Source of the DNA: a virus
Reading direction: 5' to 3' (one strand)
Virus record (IMG/VR): IMGVR_UViG_3300044446_000023
Location: 1-34,543 of that record
Length of the DNA stretch: 34,543 nucleotides
The notes under the pieces were generated by a model, which saw only the letters and a program-made list of their open reading frames with translations, was not told the origin of the DNA and ran no database searches. The first letter of the stretch is position 1, and each line of letters begins with the position of its first letter. Made by a program: the position numbers and the translations under genes. This document shows, in pieces, positions 1 through 6,482 of the stretch.

Positions 1-294
1 CTCACAGATTTCGTCGGGCACGAGAACAACGCCTTCGCGCAGAGTATCGCAACCGGGGCACGCGCCGCCCGCGAGTCCGCTCACCGGGCAGGAGTAGCCG
101 CACTGGCAGCGCCACAACAGCGCCTCCGCGTCGTCGGCCAGCTCCGCCCGCATTCCCTCTGCGACTGCTGTTATCCGCGTGCGGAGCGCGTCAATTCCGT
201 TCAGCGCGTATTCCCTGCTGCCGCGCTCGTATTCGGTGATTGCGCCATTGAGCAGGCGGCGCGCATCGGCTAATTGGGTTTCGATTGTTTTCAT
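1..294 (-). CDS. zinc-ribbon-like hypothetical protein, 3' end cut by window edge
   Basis: A leftward reading frame of 98 codons runs off the left edge with no stop. It starts at an ATG at 294, preceded by a GGAGG ribosome site five bases upstream. The ATG overlaps the stop of the upstream gene (ATGA), so the two are translationally coupled. The first 60 residues look helical and charged. Then two pairs, CQCGYSC and CPGC, form a probable zinc ribbon. I do not recognise the family, and the C-terminus is missing. It is the third gene of an operon with the SWIM protein and a tiny membrane protein, from the promoter at 794-822. Confidence 0.7.
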   Translation of the reverse strand, partial: MKTIETQLADARRLLNGAITEYERGSREYALNGIDALRTRITAVAEGMRAELADDAEALLWRCQCGYSCPVSGLAGGACPGCDTLREGVVLVPDEICE

Positions 295-404
295 TGATTC
301 CTCCACGCTAGATAAATGAAAATCAGGACTACGGCGGCTGCGGCTTCCAGTAGCAGCGCAGCGGATAGGCCGCGAAAAAATCCCAAGTCGTCACGGCGCT
401 TCAT
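291..404 (-). CDS. 37-residue single-span membrane protein
   Basis: A 37-residue protein starts at an ATG that overlaps the stop of the SWIM gene (ATGA). Its own stop overlaps the next start the same way. The N-terminus is basic (MKRRDD). An Ala/Leu/Val/Ile-rich stretch at about residues 13-33 is one likely membrane span, with a short WRNQ tail. An in-frame ATG nine bases upstream is possible but would enlarge the overlap. Function is unknown. Coupling on both sides in a tight operon is the main evidence that it is translated. Confidence 0.6.
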   Translation of the reverse strand: MKRRDDLGFFRGLSAALLLEAAAAVVLIFIYLAWRNQ

Positions 405-739
405 ATGCACCATCCACTTCCGTAGCGGGCTTCGAACCCGAACATCTGCCCTACTGTCGGTTCGACTTCGGCTCCGTGCGTGCGGAACGCCTGACAGAGA
501 ATATTGGCCTGCGCCCCGGCTGCCAGGTGCTTGCAGTAGAGGCCCGCTTGCCCGCCCTTGCACGAGCACTCCCCGAACTTGTGGCCGTTGGCGACCGCAA
601 AGCGGACCGTGTAAGTCTCGCCGCTCTTACCGGTTACGCTATATGTGCGCTGGCACACATTAACGACTTTCACTTTCAAGTGTTCGGCTTTCGCTCTTTC
701 AATCGCCTTCTGCATTTTCGCGGGTTCTAATTTCAGCAT
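401..739 (-). CDS. SWIM-type zinc-finger protein
   Basis: A 112-residue protein with a CxCx8CxH pattern (C58, C60, C69, H71) preceded by beta-rich sequence, which fits a SWIM zinc finger. SWIM domains bind DNA or proteins and occur in ATPases, transposases and small phage proteins. This copy stands alone. The first 25 residues are a charged helix. It is the first gene of the leftward operon. The start at 739 is downstream of a GGAGACG-like site and the promoter at 794-822, giving a leader of about 45 bases. A regulatory role in early infection or lysogeny is inference from position. Confidence 0.75.
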   Translation of the reverse strand: MLKLEPAKMQKAIERAKAEHLKVKVVNVCQRTYSVTGKSGETYTVRFAVANGHKFGECSCKGGQAGLYCKHLAAGAQANILCQAFRTHGAEVEPTVGQMFGFEARYGSGWCI

Positions 740-793
740 ATCGTCTCCGTTGTTGTGTTCCTGTTTGGTTCTTGCTACTGCCTAACTGGGCGC

Positions 794-822
794 ATAGTAT
801 CCCCACTTAGGGATACCGTCAA
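794..822 (-). promoter_or_regulatory. leftward sigma70-type promoter of the SWIM operon
   Basis: Read leftward, the -35 is TTGACG (817-822), the spacer is 17 bp and the -10 is TACTAT (794-799). The predicted start of transcription lies near 787, upstream of the SWIM gene. The whole spacer is occupied by an inverted repeat, so a bound repressor would block RNA polymerase directly. Confidence 0.75.
797..816. promoter_or_regulatory. operator palindrome inside promoter spacer
   Basis: GTATCCC and GGGATAC form perfect 7-bp arms around a 6-bp centre, exactly between the -10 and -35 of the leftward promoter. The C-run/G-run pattern recurs in the promoters at 1572-1601 and 33429-33457, which suggests related control. 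Confidence 0.65.
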
Positions 823-835
823 GAGAAAAATGCAG

Positions 836-873
836 AAAAAATAAAAAAGCCGCCAGCGCTTAAGCCGACGGCT
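836..873 (-). terminator. rho-independent terminator for the leftward RHH transcript
   Basis: Read leftward, AGCCGTCGGC pairs with GCTGGCGGCT (10 bp including G-T wobbles, 6-base loop, 848-873), followed by a near-continuous T tract down to 836. It lies between the RHH gene and the SWIM promoter, so it would insulate the SWIM operon from RHH transcription. Confidence 0.85.
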
Positions 874-876
874 CCG

Positions 877-898
877 CTATGTGTGCTAGGACACATAG
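877..898. other. 8-bp stem-loop in the control region
   Basis: CTATGTGT and ACACATAG are perfect 8-bp arms around a 6-base loop, followed rightward by AT-rich sequence. It could be a second terminator element or a protein site. No gene overlaps it. Confidence 0.4.
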
Positions 899-923
899 TA
901 TTAATATTTTAATTACAAATTTG

Positions 924-952
924 TTTGCACTACCGATCAACGGGAGTACTAT
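924..952 (+). promoter_or_regulatory. possible rightward promoter
   Basis: TTTGCA (924-929), a 17-bp spacer and TACTAT (947-952, the same -10 as the SWIM promoter). It would give a leader of roughly 100 bases before the ATG at 1068. The leader contains a TTGCCC (962-967)/GGGCAA (985-990) inverted repeat. The -35 is a weak match. Confidence 0.35.
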
Positions 953-1067
953 GAGGCAGCATTGCCCTTCTCACCCCCATAGCGGGGCAAGGTAAGCACT
1001 TACACTAGCGCCCACCCCACGAGAGCGCAGGACGTTAACCGAGAAACACGCCTGGAGCACTAGTTAA

Positions 1068-1361
1068 ATGACAATCTTACAAATCACCCTATTTGCCGCC
1101 GCGTGCAAAAACCTTCTAACGGCTAAAGACACGCCGACCGTCTTACGCGAGCGTGTAAGCCATTGCATGTCAGAATTAAGAGACATGTTAGCGCCTGATG
1201 CCGCCCGCCGGGTGGACGGCATTGAAGCCGAGGCCATTATTACTTCTTTTGGGCCGCCCGACGCTGCCGAGACTGTTCAATCATTTGGCGCTGAAACTCA
1301 TCCAGCGTCCCATCAAACGCATCCCGCGCCGCCAGCCATATCGGCAAGCACTGACGAATAA
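1068..1361 (+). CDS. uncertain short reading frame antisense to RHH gene
   Basis: A 97-residue frame starts at ATG 1068. A GGAG lies about 11 bases upstream, which is longer than ideal spacing. Residues 1-60 read as a plausible helical protein. The last 40 residues are antisense to the 3' end of the RHH gene and are Pro/His/Ala-rich, so they look like a shadow. A weak promoter lies at 924-952. I do not recognise the protein. It may be a real convergent gene or an artefact of GC-rich sequence. Confidence 0.3.
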   Translation: MTILQITLFAAACKNLLTAKDTPTVLRERVSHCMSELRDMLAPDAARRVDGIEAEAIITSFGPPDAAETVQSFGAETHPASHQTHPAPPAISASTDE

Positions 1362-1470
1362 CATCAACTGCAATTTCATTTCGGGTGTAGCCCTCGACGT
1401 GCTTAGCGGCATCTTCGAGGGCTTTTACTGTCTGTTCGGGCATGTAGAGCTTCAGTTCTTTGTTAGGCAT
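1240..1470 (-). CDS. ribbon-helix-helix DNA-binding protein
   Basis: A 76-residue protein whose first 45 residues have a ribbon-helix-helix pattern: a short strand (NKELKLYMP), a helix (EQTVKALEDAAKHV), a turn at GYTRNE and a second helix. The rest is a basic helical tail. Such proteins are small dimeric repressors that usually control their own promoter. The start at 1470 has a GGAGAGC ribosome site. Three 8-bp tandem repeats at 1484-1507 sit just upstream and are a candidate autoregulatory operator. Transcription probably starts at the promoter at 1534-1563 and stops at the terminator at 836-873. Confidence 0.75.
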   Translation of the reverse strand: MPNKELKLYMPEQTVKALEDAAKHVEGYTRNEIAVDVIRQCLPIWLAARDAFDGTLDEFQRQMIEQSRQRRAAQKK

Positions 1471-1483
1471 AGACGCTCTCCGA

Positions 1484-1507
1484 ATTAGGTCTTTAGGTCT
1501 TTAGGGA
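1484..1507. repeat. 8-bp tandem repeats upstream of the RHH gene
   Basis: On the plus strand three consecutive units read ATTAGGTC, TTTAGGTC and TTTAGGGA, lying in the leader of the RHH gene. RHH repressors often bind short tandem sites with this spacing. That this protein binds here is inference. Confidence 0.5.
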
Positions 1508-1533
1508 CAAACGAAACCACACAACAACAGAAG

Positions 1534-1563
1534 TATTTAAGCCCTTCGAGCTTGATAAGTCAA
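1534..1563 (-). promoter_or_regulatory. leftward promoter of the RHH gene
   Basis: Read leftward, TTGACT (1558-1563), an 18-bp spacer and TAAATA (1534-1539). Its -35 lies only 8 bp from the -35 of the rightward promoter, so the two are back to back and could share control. Confidence 0.5.
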
Positions 1564-1571
1564 TTTCCGCC

Positions 1572-1601
1572 TTGACACTCCCCAATTGGGGATTGTATAG
1601 T
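1572..1601 (+). promoter_or_regulatory. rightward early promoter with operator in its spacer
   Basis: TTGACA (1572-1577), an 18-bp spacer and TATAGT (1596-1601). The spacer contains the perfect 14-bp palindrome TCCCCAATTGGGGA (1579-1592). A second inverted repeat, GGGAT-N5-ATCCC, covers the likely transcription start at 1610-1624. It drives the gene at 1644 and, by readthrough, perhaps the replication module. Confidence 0.8.
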
Positions 1602-1643
1602 CCAGTCCAGGGATAGGACATCCCCAAATTAGGAGAGAACGCA

Positions 1644-1829
1644 ATGGCTAATAAACCCAAAAAATCTGGACTACCGCAGAAACCTAGAAACGGCTGGAAA
1701 ATCTACTTCACGGCGGAAGAAGTCCAATACTTAGAAGCAGAAGCGCGTCGGCTAGGCTACAAAAGCGCGCAGAAGTACGTCGAGGATAAGTTCCGACAAG
1801 AGAGACTTCAAGCAAAGCTGAAGGCGTAG
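1644..1829 (+). CDS. small basic protein, RHH-like
   Basis: A 61-residue, lysine-rich protein with a good ribosome site (AGGAGAG) and an operator-controlled promoter directly upstream. After a basic, Pro-rich N-terminus, residues 18-58 (from WKIYFT through AEEVQYLEAEARRLGYKS to the end) read as a short strand and two helices, compatible with a ribbon-helix-helix fold. It may be the Cro-like counterpart of the divergent RHH gene. The fold call is weak and based on pattern only. Confidence 0.6.
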   Translation: MANKPKKSGLPQKPRNGWKIYFTAEEVQYLEAEARRLGYKSAQKYVEDKFRQERLQAKLKA

Positions 1830-1878
1830 ATCAGCCATCCCGCGCCGCCACACAACAAACACCGGCGCGGGTTCAACG

Positions 1879-1920
1879 CCGGGCGGGGCTTCGGGCATGT
1901 TCCCCGCCCGGTTTCATTTT
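1879..1920 (+). terminator. strong rho-independent terminator
   Basis: CCGGGCGGGG (1879-1888) and CCCCGCCCGG (1902-1911) form a perfect 10-bp GC stem followed by TTTCATTTT. It separates the small regulator gene from the replication module. Without readthrough or antitermination, the downstream genes would need their own promoter, which I do not see. Confidence 0.85.
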
Positions 1921-1940
1921 GCAGTCATAAAGAGAGGCAT

Positions 1941-3053
1941 ATGGAATTCCACTCAGTCGCCAACATTTTCCCGATGATGAGCGCCGAAGAATTTGAAGCG
2001 CTCAAGGTGGACATTGCCGCCAATGGCCTGCGCGAACCGATATGGCTTCACCATGATCAAATCATCGACGGACGCAATAGGTATCGTGCTTGCGAGGCTG
2101 TCGGCGTCCAGCCCGAGTTTCGACGGTGGGGCGGGCAAGGCGATCTTGCTTCTTTCGTCGTCTCACTAAACCTGAAGCGGCGCCATTTAACAAGTAGCCA
2201 GTTGGCCGTTGTCGCGCTGGATATTGAGAAATATTTAGCGGAAGAGGCAAAAGCCAACATGCGCGCAGGGGGCGGCGACAAGCGAAACGGATCGGGGTGT
2301 CAAAAAGTTGACACCCCGATTGGCCGGGCTGCCGAGCAAGCTGCCGCAATCGTCGGCAGCAACCGCCAATATATCAGCGACGCGAAGAAGCTCGAGAAAG
2401 AAGCCCCTGAATTGCTATCGAAAGTCCGCGCCGGTGAAATCACTATCCCCGAAGCCAAGCGCGAGATTAGCGCCCGGCACCAAGGAGAGCGACGGGAAGA
2501 ACGAATCGCCAAAGTCATTGACCCGCTGAATACCATTGGGCGCTTCCCACTGATCTACGCCGACCCGCCGTGGCAATACGACTTCAGCGTTGACGACGCC
2601 GACCAGATCGAAAACCACTACCCGACAATGACCCTGGAAGAAATTTGCGACCTGCCCGTCGCGAAAGCCGGAACCGACGATTGCGTTCTGTTGCTGTGGG
2701 CGACCTCGCCTAAGCTGGAAGAAGCTTTCGCCGTGGTAAACGCATGGGGCTTCACTTATCGGACCTGCGCCATTTGGGACAAAGAGTGGATCGGGCCGGG
2801 CTACTACTTTCGCCAGCGCCATGAGTTGCTACTTGTGGCCACGCGAGGAAGCCTTCCGGTTCCCCTTCCCTCAAATAGGCCGGATTCAGTCTTCGCTGAA
2901 CGTCGCACAAGGCATAGCAAAAAGCCAGAACTCGCCTATCAACTAATCGAACGCATGTATCCCGAACTCCCGAAACTGGAACTGTTCGCGCGAGAGGCCC
3001 GCGACGGTTGGTCAGCATGGGGCAATGAGACAACAAGAAAGGCGGCTGTGTAA
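1941..3053 (+). CDS. ParB-domain / MT-A70 adenine methyltransferase fusion
   Basis: A 370-residue two-domain protein. Residues 1-75 form a ParB/Srx-like domain with the signature DGRNRYRA (43-50). Residues 75-180 are helical with an HTH-like stretch (NRQYISDAKKL). Residues 200-365 are an MT-A70-family N6-adenine methyltransferase with the catalytic DPPW motif at 208-211. The family methylates adenine N6 using S-adenosylmethionine. The ParB-like domain probably adds DNA binding or nucleotide-dependent loading. In phages such enzymes protect DNA from restriction or alter regulation. It starts at ATG 1941 after GAGAGG. The next gene overlaps its stop (TAATG). Confidence 0.9.
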   Translation: MEFHSVANIFPMMSAEEFEALKVDIAANGLREPIWLHHDQIIDGRNRYRACEAVGVQPEFRRWGGQGDLASFVVSLNLKRRHLTSSQLAVVALDIEKYLAEEAKANMRAGGGDKRNGSGCQKVDTPIGRAAEQAAAIVGSNRQYISDAKKLEKEAPELLSKVRAGEITIPEAKREISARHQGERREERIAKVIDPLNTIGRFPLIYADPPWQYDFSVDDADQIENHYPTMTLEEICDLPVAKAGTDDCVLLLWATSPKLEEAFAVVNAWGFTYRTCAIWDKEWIGPGYYFRQRHELLLVATRGSLPVPLPSNRPDSVFAERRTRHSKKPELAYQLIERMYPELPKLELFAREARDGWSAWGNETTRKAAV

Positions 3054-3676
3054 TGGACGCTCATTTCGGTAACGATTTGCAGTTCTCATGGGATCAAGCC
3101 GGCGCGCCATTCTGGGAAGAGGTTTACCGAACAGCCTTTCCGGATTTCGGATCGATGGTTGACGTGCGAAAGGATGGCTGGGCACAGCGCGGCGGCATTG
3201 ACCGAGTCATCACGACGCTGAATGGACGTACCTGGACAGTAGACGAGAAGGTGAGGCGCCAGAAATGGGACGACTTCCTTCTCGAACACATAGCAGACGA
3301 AGGCAAAAACACGCCGGGCTGGATCGAGAAGGATTTGGCTTGTGATTATATCGCCTACGCGTTTTTACCCAACAGGGAATGCTACCTCCTGCCCGTGCCC
3401 GCCTTACAAAGGGCATGGCGAAACCACAAAAGCGAATGGCTTACGGAATACAGGACCAAAGCCGCTCCGAATACCTACAAGGGCCGAAAATGGACAACGA
3501 TTAGTTGCCCCGTGCCAATCAAGGTTGTAATGCGCGAGATTGCCGTCGCCATGTTCTTTCGCTGGAAGTCTGACCCGCTCGTAGACGCGCCAATACGGGC
3601 ACAGGTAACCGCGCCAGCCCCGACCTATATCGTTCCACAAGAAGCCTGGTCGCCCGAATGGGACCCGCAGTTTTAA
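3053..3676 (+). CDS. PD-(D/E)XK-like nuclease candidate
   Basis: A 207-residue protein whose start overlaps the methyltransferase stop (TAATG), so the two are co-translated. The segment GGIDRVI (D50) followed by WTVDEKVRR (D64, E65, K66) has the spacing of a PD-(D/E)XK active site, and the helix after it (DDFLLEHI) fits that fold. Pairing with an adenine methyltransferase could make a restriction-modification-like or DNA-processing pair. No sequence-specific family is recognised. The nuclease call rests on the motif alone and is moderate. Confidence 0.6.
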   Translation: MDAHFGNDLQFSWDQAGAPFWEEVYRTAFPDFGSMVDVRKDGWAQRGGIDRVITTLNGRTWTVDEKVRRQKWDDFLLEHIADEGKNTPGWIEKDLACDYIAYAFLPNRECYLLPVPALQRAWRNHKSEWLTEYRTKAAPNTYKGRKWTTISCPVPIKVVMREIAVAMFFRWKSDPLVDAPIRAQVTAPAPTYIVPQEAWSPEWDPQF

Positions 3677-3682
3677 ATCAAA

Positions 3683-4576
3683 ATGGCATTTATTCCCGAT
3701 GAGGCAGTCGATCGAATGACGGAGTTAAGCGCCGGAGCGCTGAGATTATACATATTTCTTTGCCGCTGCCGGAACCAGAAAACCGGGAAATGCTTCCCGT
3801 CGGGCCGAACCTCAGCGGAGGCGATTGACGTGCATCCCAAGAACATTTTCAGACTCAGAAACGAACTCGCGGCGGCTGGATGGGCCAGATTTGACGCGGA
3901 CGAGGCTTTTGACCTGCTTGGGTTCGAGAGTAGCAAAAATGCTACCACTGACGTTGAACCCATTGAAGATGCGGACGAGAGTTGCAAAAACGCTACCATT
4001 CGGGCGATTGGTAGCAAAAACACTACCGTTGGTAGCAAAAATGCTACCGCAGAGTTGCAAAAACGCTACTCACTGGTAGCAAAAATGCTACCAAATGGTA
4101 GCAAAAACGCTACTCCCTATAAGGAAGAACCAGCAAAGGAACCAGCAAAGATAACCAGCAAAGAAGAACCATTACCGGATACTGACGTATCCGGCTGCAC
4201 GCTGGACATCAAGGGCTGCTATGCCCTCTTCGTGGAACTGTGGAAAACCGTAGGCGGATACGAAGCCCCCTACCAGAACAAGAAAGCCGACTTCGTTCAG
4301 CTAGCCGACTTGATTAAAAAATACAGCGCCGCTAATTGGCCAATCACGCAGGAAAGATTCGAGAAGGCCGCAAGGAATTACTTTGCCACACCTCAAGGCG
4401 CTCACACCCTAGCCGACCTGGCCAGCCGGTTCAGCGAGTTCTACAAAAATGCGCACAACGAGTTCAAGCGACCGACGGCTAACGGCGTGTTAGCCGCTTT
4501 CACACCAAACGCACAGAAAACCGTAGCCGCGCTTGAGTCATTCGTGGCGCGCAATATGGCGAAGGAGGATTTATGA
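3683..4576 (+). CDS. winged-helix replication initiator with intragenic iterons
   Basis: A 297-residue protein. Residues 1-75 form a winged-helix domain of the kind seen in phage and plasmid initiators (a GALRLYIFLCRC helix, then a FPSGRTSAEAIDVHPKNIFRLRNEL recognition region). Residues 82-146 are a low-complexity linker encoded by seven palindromic DNA repeats. Residues 165-297 are a helical C-terminal domain. The next gene, a helicase-loader-like protein, overlaps its stop (ATGA). The layout matches lambda O: DNA-binding N-terminus, iterons within the gene, helicase-loader contact at the C-terminus. Role: binds the iterons, opens the origin and recruits the loader. The start lacks a clear ribosome site and lies 6 bases after the previous stop. 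Confidence 0.8.
   Translation: MAFIPDEAVDRMTELSAGALRLYIFLCRCRNQKTGKCFPSGRTSAEAIDVHPKNIFRLRNELAAAGWARFDADEAFDLLGFESSKNATTDVEPIEDADESCKNATIRAIGSKNTTVGSKNATAELQKRYSLVAKMLPNGSKNATPYKEEPAKEPAKITSKEEPLPDTDVSGCTLDIKGCYALFVELWKTVGGYEAPYQNKKADFVQLADLIKKYSAANWPITQERFEKAARNYFATPQGAHTLADLASRFSEFYKNAHNEFKRPTANGVLAAFTPNAQKTVAALESFVARNMAKEDL
3929..4114 (+). repeat. seven palindromic iterons: candidate replication origin
   Basis: Seven 18-bp units, GGTAGC-AAAAAT/C-GCTACC with few variations, start at 3929, 3980, 4010, 4031, 4053, 4075 and 4097. The last four starts are 21, 22, 22 and 22 bp after their predecessors, two helical turns apart, so bound proteins would lie on one face. Units 5 and 6 fall in different reading frames from the rest, so the selected unit is DNA, not peptide. 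Arrays like this inside an initiator gene are origins in lambdoid phages. Confidence 0.85.
4128..4194 (+). other. candidate DNA-unwinding element and origin hairpin
   Basis: Next to the iterons lie three copies of AACCAGCAAAG (4128-4138, 4140-4150, 4153-4163) in a purine-rich, strand-asymmetric stretch. A perfect inverted repeat follows: CCGGATAC (4175-4182) and GTATCCGG (4187-4194), with a 4-base loop. Iterons, then a purine-rich melting region, then an inverted repeat is the order seen in lambda ori. Confidence 0.6.
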
Positions 4577-5394
4577 CCAATCGAGACTCGGCGGAATTTG
4601 CAAGGCTGTTCGTGGGGCTGGCGCAGGCGTTCGACAAGCAGGCCAGCGACCTACTGATTCAAATCTACTTCGACAGCCTGAAGGACTTCAGCCTTGAGGC
4701 CGTGACGACCGCCGTAAATCAGGCCGTCCACACCAAGAAGTTCTTCCCGAAAGTGGCCGAACTCCGCGAACTGATCGTGGGCAACCCCGAAGACCGGGCG
4801 GCAGGCGCGTGGACGGCATTCCTCGAAGCCGCTGCGAATGGTGGCACGGCGTCCGTGAAGTTCTCCGACCGTGCCACAGCCGCCGCAATGGACGCGGTGT
4901 TCGGCAGTTGGCTGGAAGCCTGCCGCCTTCTCTCTGCCGGTGGAACCGACGAAAAGACCGGGCGACAGGTGGGCGGCTGTACGGACGAAATGTTAGCCAG
5001 CTACCAAAAGTCATTCCTGAAGCAGTACGCCGCTGCTACGAACAGCAAGCGCGACGTTGAGCTATACCGGGCTGGCTTGTCCGAAGTCTCAATGCGCGAA
5101 CAGGGCGCCGCATGGGCAGCACGTATGCCGACGCTTCAACAGCCGGTCCTGTTCGTCGGTCCTGACAGGGTGATTGAGATTCCGCTGACGTTCGACGTAG
5201 CGCGCGGCCAGCTAGCCGACGAGTCCCGCAAGCTTCTCGAGGGCGGATTCGACGCGGCGCGCGCTTTGGTCGAAGGCCAAAGTCTCAGACTGCGACAAAC
5301 CCAGGAACGCAATGCACTGCCCCCGGCTGACGGTGAAGAAGTGGCAATGCCCGAAGGATTGCAGGCCAGGATTGACGCCTTGGCCAAACGATAA
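4573..5394 (+). CDS. replicative helicase loader-like protein
   Basis: A 273-residue protein starting inside the initiator stop (ATGA). Residues 5-70 (FARLFVGLAQAFDK to KFFPKVAELRELI) match the helical N-terminal pattern of phage helicase loaders and inhibitors of the G39P type, where FFP-x-x-AELR is typical. The middle is Ala-rich and helical. The C-terminal 100 residues are charged. Position directly after the origin-binding initiator strengthens the call, since lambda P occupies the same place. Expected role: bring the host replicative helicase to the melted origin. No ATPase motif is seen, so it is not a DnaC-type loader. Confidence 0.65.
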   Translation: MTNRDSAEFARLFVGLAQAFDKQASDLLIQIYFDSLKDFSLEAVTTAVNQAVHTKKFFPKVAELRELIVGNPEDRAAGAWTAFLEAAANGGTASVKFSDRATAAAMDAVFGSWLEACRLLSAGGTDEKTGRQVGGCTDEMLASYQKSFLKQYAAATNSKRDVELYRAGLSEVSMREQGAAWAARMPTLQQPVLFVGPDRVIEIPLTFDVARGQLADESRKLLEGGFDAARALVEGQSLRLRQTQERNALPPADGEEVAMPEGLQARIDALAKR

Positions 5395-5417
5395 CACCCA
5401 ACTAACACGGAGGCGAA

Positions 5418-5918
5418 ATGAGCAACCCACTGGATACACCCGGCGTTCCGTTCGAAATCGAACTGATGAACCCGAACCCAAGTAGCCGACGGACAAAGGA
5501 CGGCCCGGTATACCGCCTCAGTTTCGAAGTGAAGCCGGAGACGCATACCGCGTTTATGCAAGCCGCTGAATCAAACCTGCGCCTCGTCGGCTACCTGTCC
5601 GTGCTGCCCGACACGGACGAAGAACCGGCGCATAAGGCGATTGCGGAGAAGCAGGAGAAAGGGCCATGGGGCCAATTGTGGCGCCATCTCCGTATCGCTG
5701 GCGTCGTCAATTGCCCCGGCGTTCGTGAGGCTATCGCCTTGGTCCGCCACTCGGAGACCGAAGACGTATGGATTGCCATTCATCGCGTGTTCGACGTGGA
5801 GACGCTTGCGACTGTTGGCCCGAATGACATTTACGTACACTTCCCGGTCGAACGTAACCCCCAAGTGAAAGTGATGGTCGAACAGGCGCTACGAAAGGCG
5901 GAGGAGGCAGCGAAATGA
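5418..5918 (+). CDS. hypothetical early protein
   Basis: A 166-residue soluble protein with a good ribosome site (GGAGGCGAA). Its end overlaps the RusA start (ATGA). The first 60 residues look beta-rich (RLSFEVKPETHTAFMQA). The middle is amphipathic (GPWGQLWRHLRIAG) and the end is a helix. I do not recognise a family. Position between the helicase loader and the resolvase suggests a role in replication or recombination, but that is context only. Confidence 0.7.
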   Translation: MSNPLDTPGVPFEIELMNPNPSSRRTKDGPVYRLSFEVKPETHTAFMQAAESNLRLVGYLSVLPDTDEEPAHKAIAEKQEKGPWGQLWRHLRIAGVVNCPGVREAIALVRHSETEDVWIAIHRVFDVETLATVGPNDIYVHFPVERNPQVKVMVEQALRKAEEAAK

Positions 5919-6286
5919 CAGGTGAAATTTGCAGACTGATTATTCCAGTGGACGCGAATGAACAGAACCCGAACAAGCGCCGGAAGCTGCGCGATTGGAT
6001 TCGGGCGAAGATGGCCCACAAGCACGCGGCGCATGTGGTGTGGATCGCAGCAGGCAAGCCGGTCTCCACTTCCCCAGTCACCGTCTCTGTGACTATCCGA
6101 CGCGGGCGGCTGCTGGACGAAGACAACGCGCGGGCCAGTCTTAAAGCCGTGTTCGATTCACTGTTCAAGAAAGCGATCACCCCCGACGATTCGCCGAAGT
6201 GGGTGAAGCTGGGCAGCTTGACGCAGGAAGTCGGCTCGCGCTGGAAGGCGAAGCCGCAGATTGAAATCGTGGTACAGGAGACATAG
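5915..6286 (+). CDS. rusA: RusA-type Holliday junction resolvase
   Basis: A 123-residue protein matching RusA in length (about 120) and key residues. LDEDN (D68, D70, N71) is followed by K77 and D81 on the dimer helix, and then by the acidic pair D91-D92 before SPKWV. RusA dimers cut four-way DNA junctions and, in phages, resolve branched replication and recombination products before packaging. It overlaps the gene before it (ATGA), and the next gene starts just after it. The family assignment is fairly secure. Confidence 0.85.
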   Translation: MTGEICRLIIPVDANEQNPNKRRKLRDWIRAKMAHKHAAHVVWIAAGKPVSTSPVTVSVTIRRGRLLDEDNARASLKAVFDSLFKKAITPDDSPKWVKLGSLTQEVGSRWKAKPQIEIVVQET

Positions 6287-6288
6287 CA

Positions 6289-6474
6289 ATGAAAGCGAAT
6301 GAATCACTAATGCTTATGGTTCTCGTTCAGTTCGCCTATCAGCAAGGCCAAGAACATGGCGCCCTTGCCGAACGGGAGCGGAGAGACAGCGAACTTGAAC
6401 AGCGCGTCACGGCGAGCGTTGACAAGCTAGCGCAGGAAACCCCGGAATTATGGGAGACAGAACTTGACGTGTAA
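6289..6474 (+). CDS. small hypothetical protein
   Basis: A 61-residue protein two bases after the RusA stop, with an AGGAG ribosome site inside the end of rusA. Residues 5-20 are mildly hydrophobic. The rest is a charged, probably coiled helix (ALAERERRDSELEQRVTASV). The family is not recognised. Tight packing in the operon supports its being real. Confidence 0.6.
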   Translation: MKANESLMLMVLVQFAYQQGQEHGALAERERRDSELEQRVTASVDKLAQETPELWETELDV

Positions 6475-6482
6475 TGGCCCGT

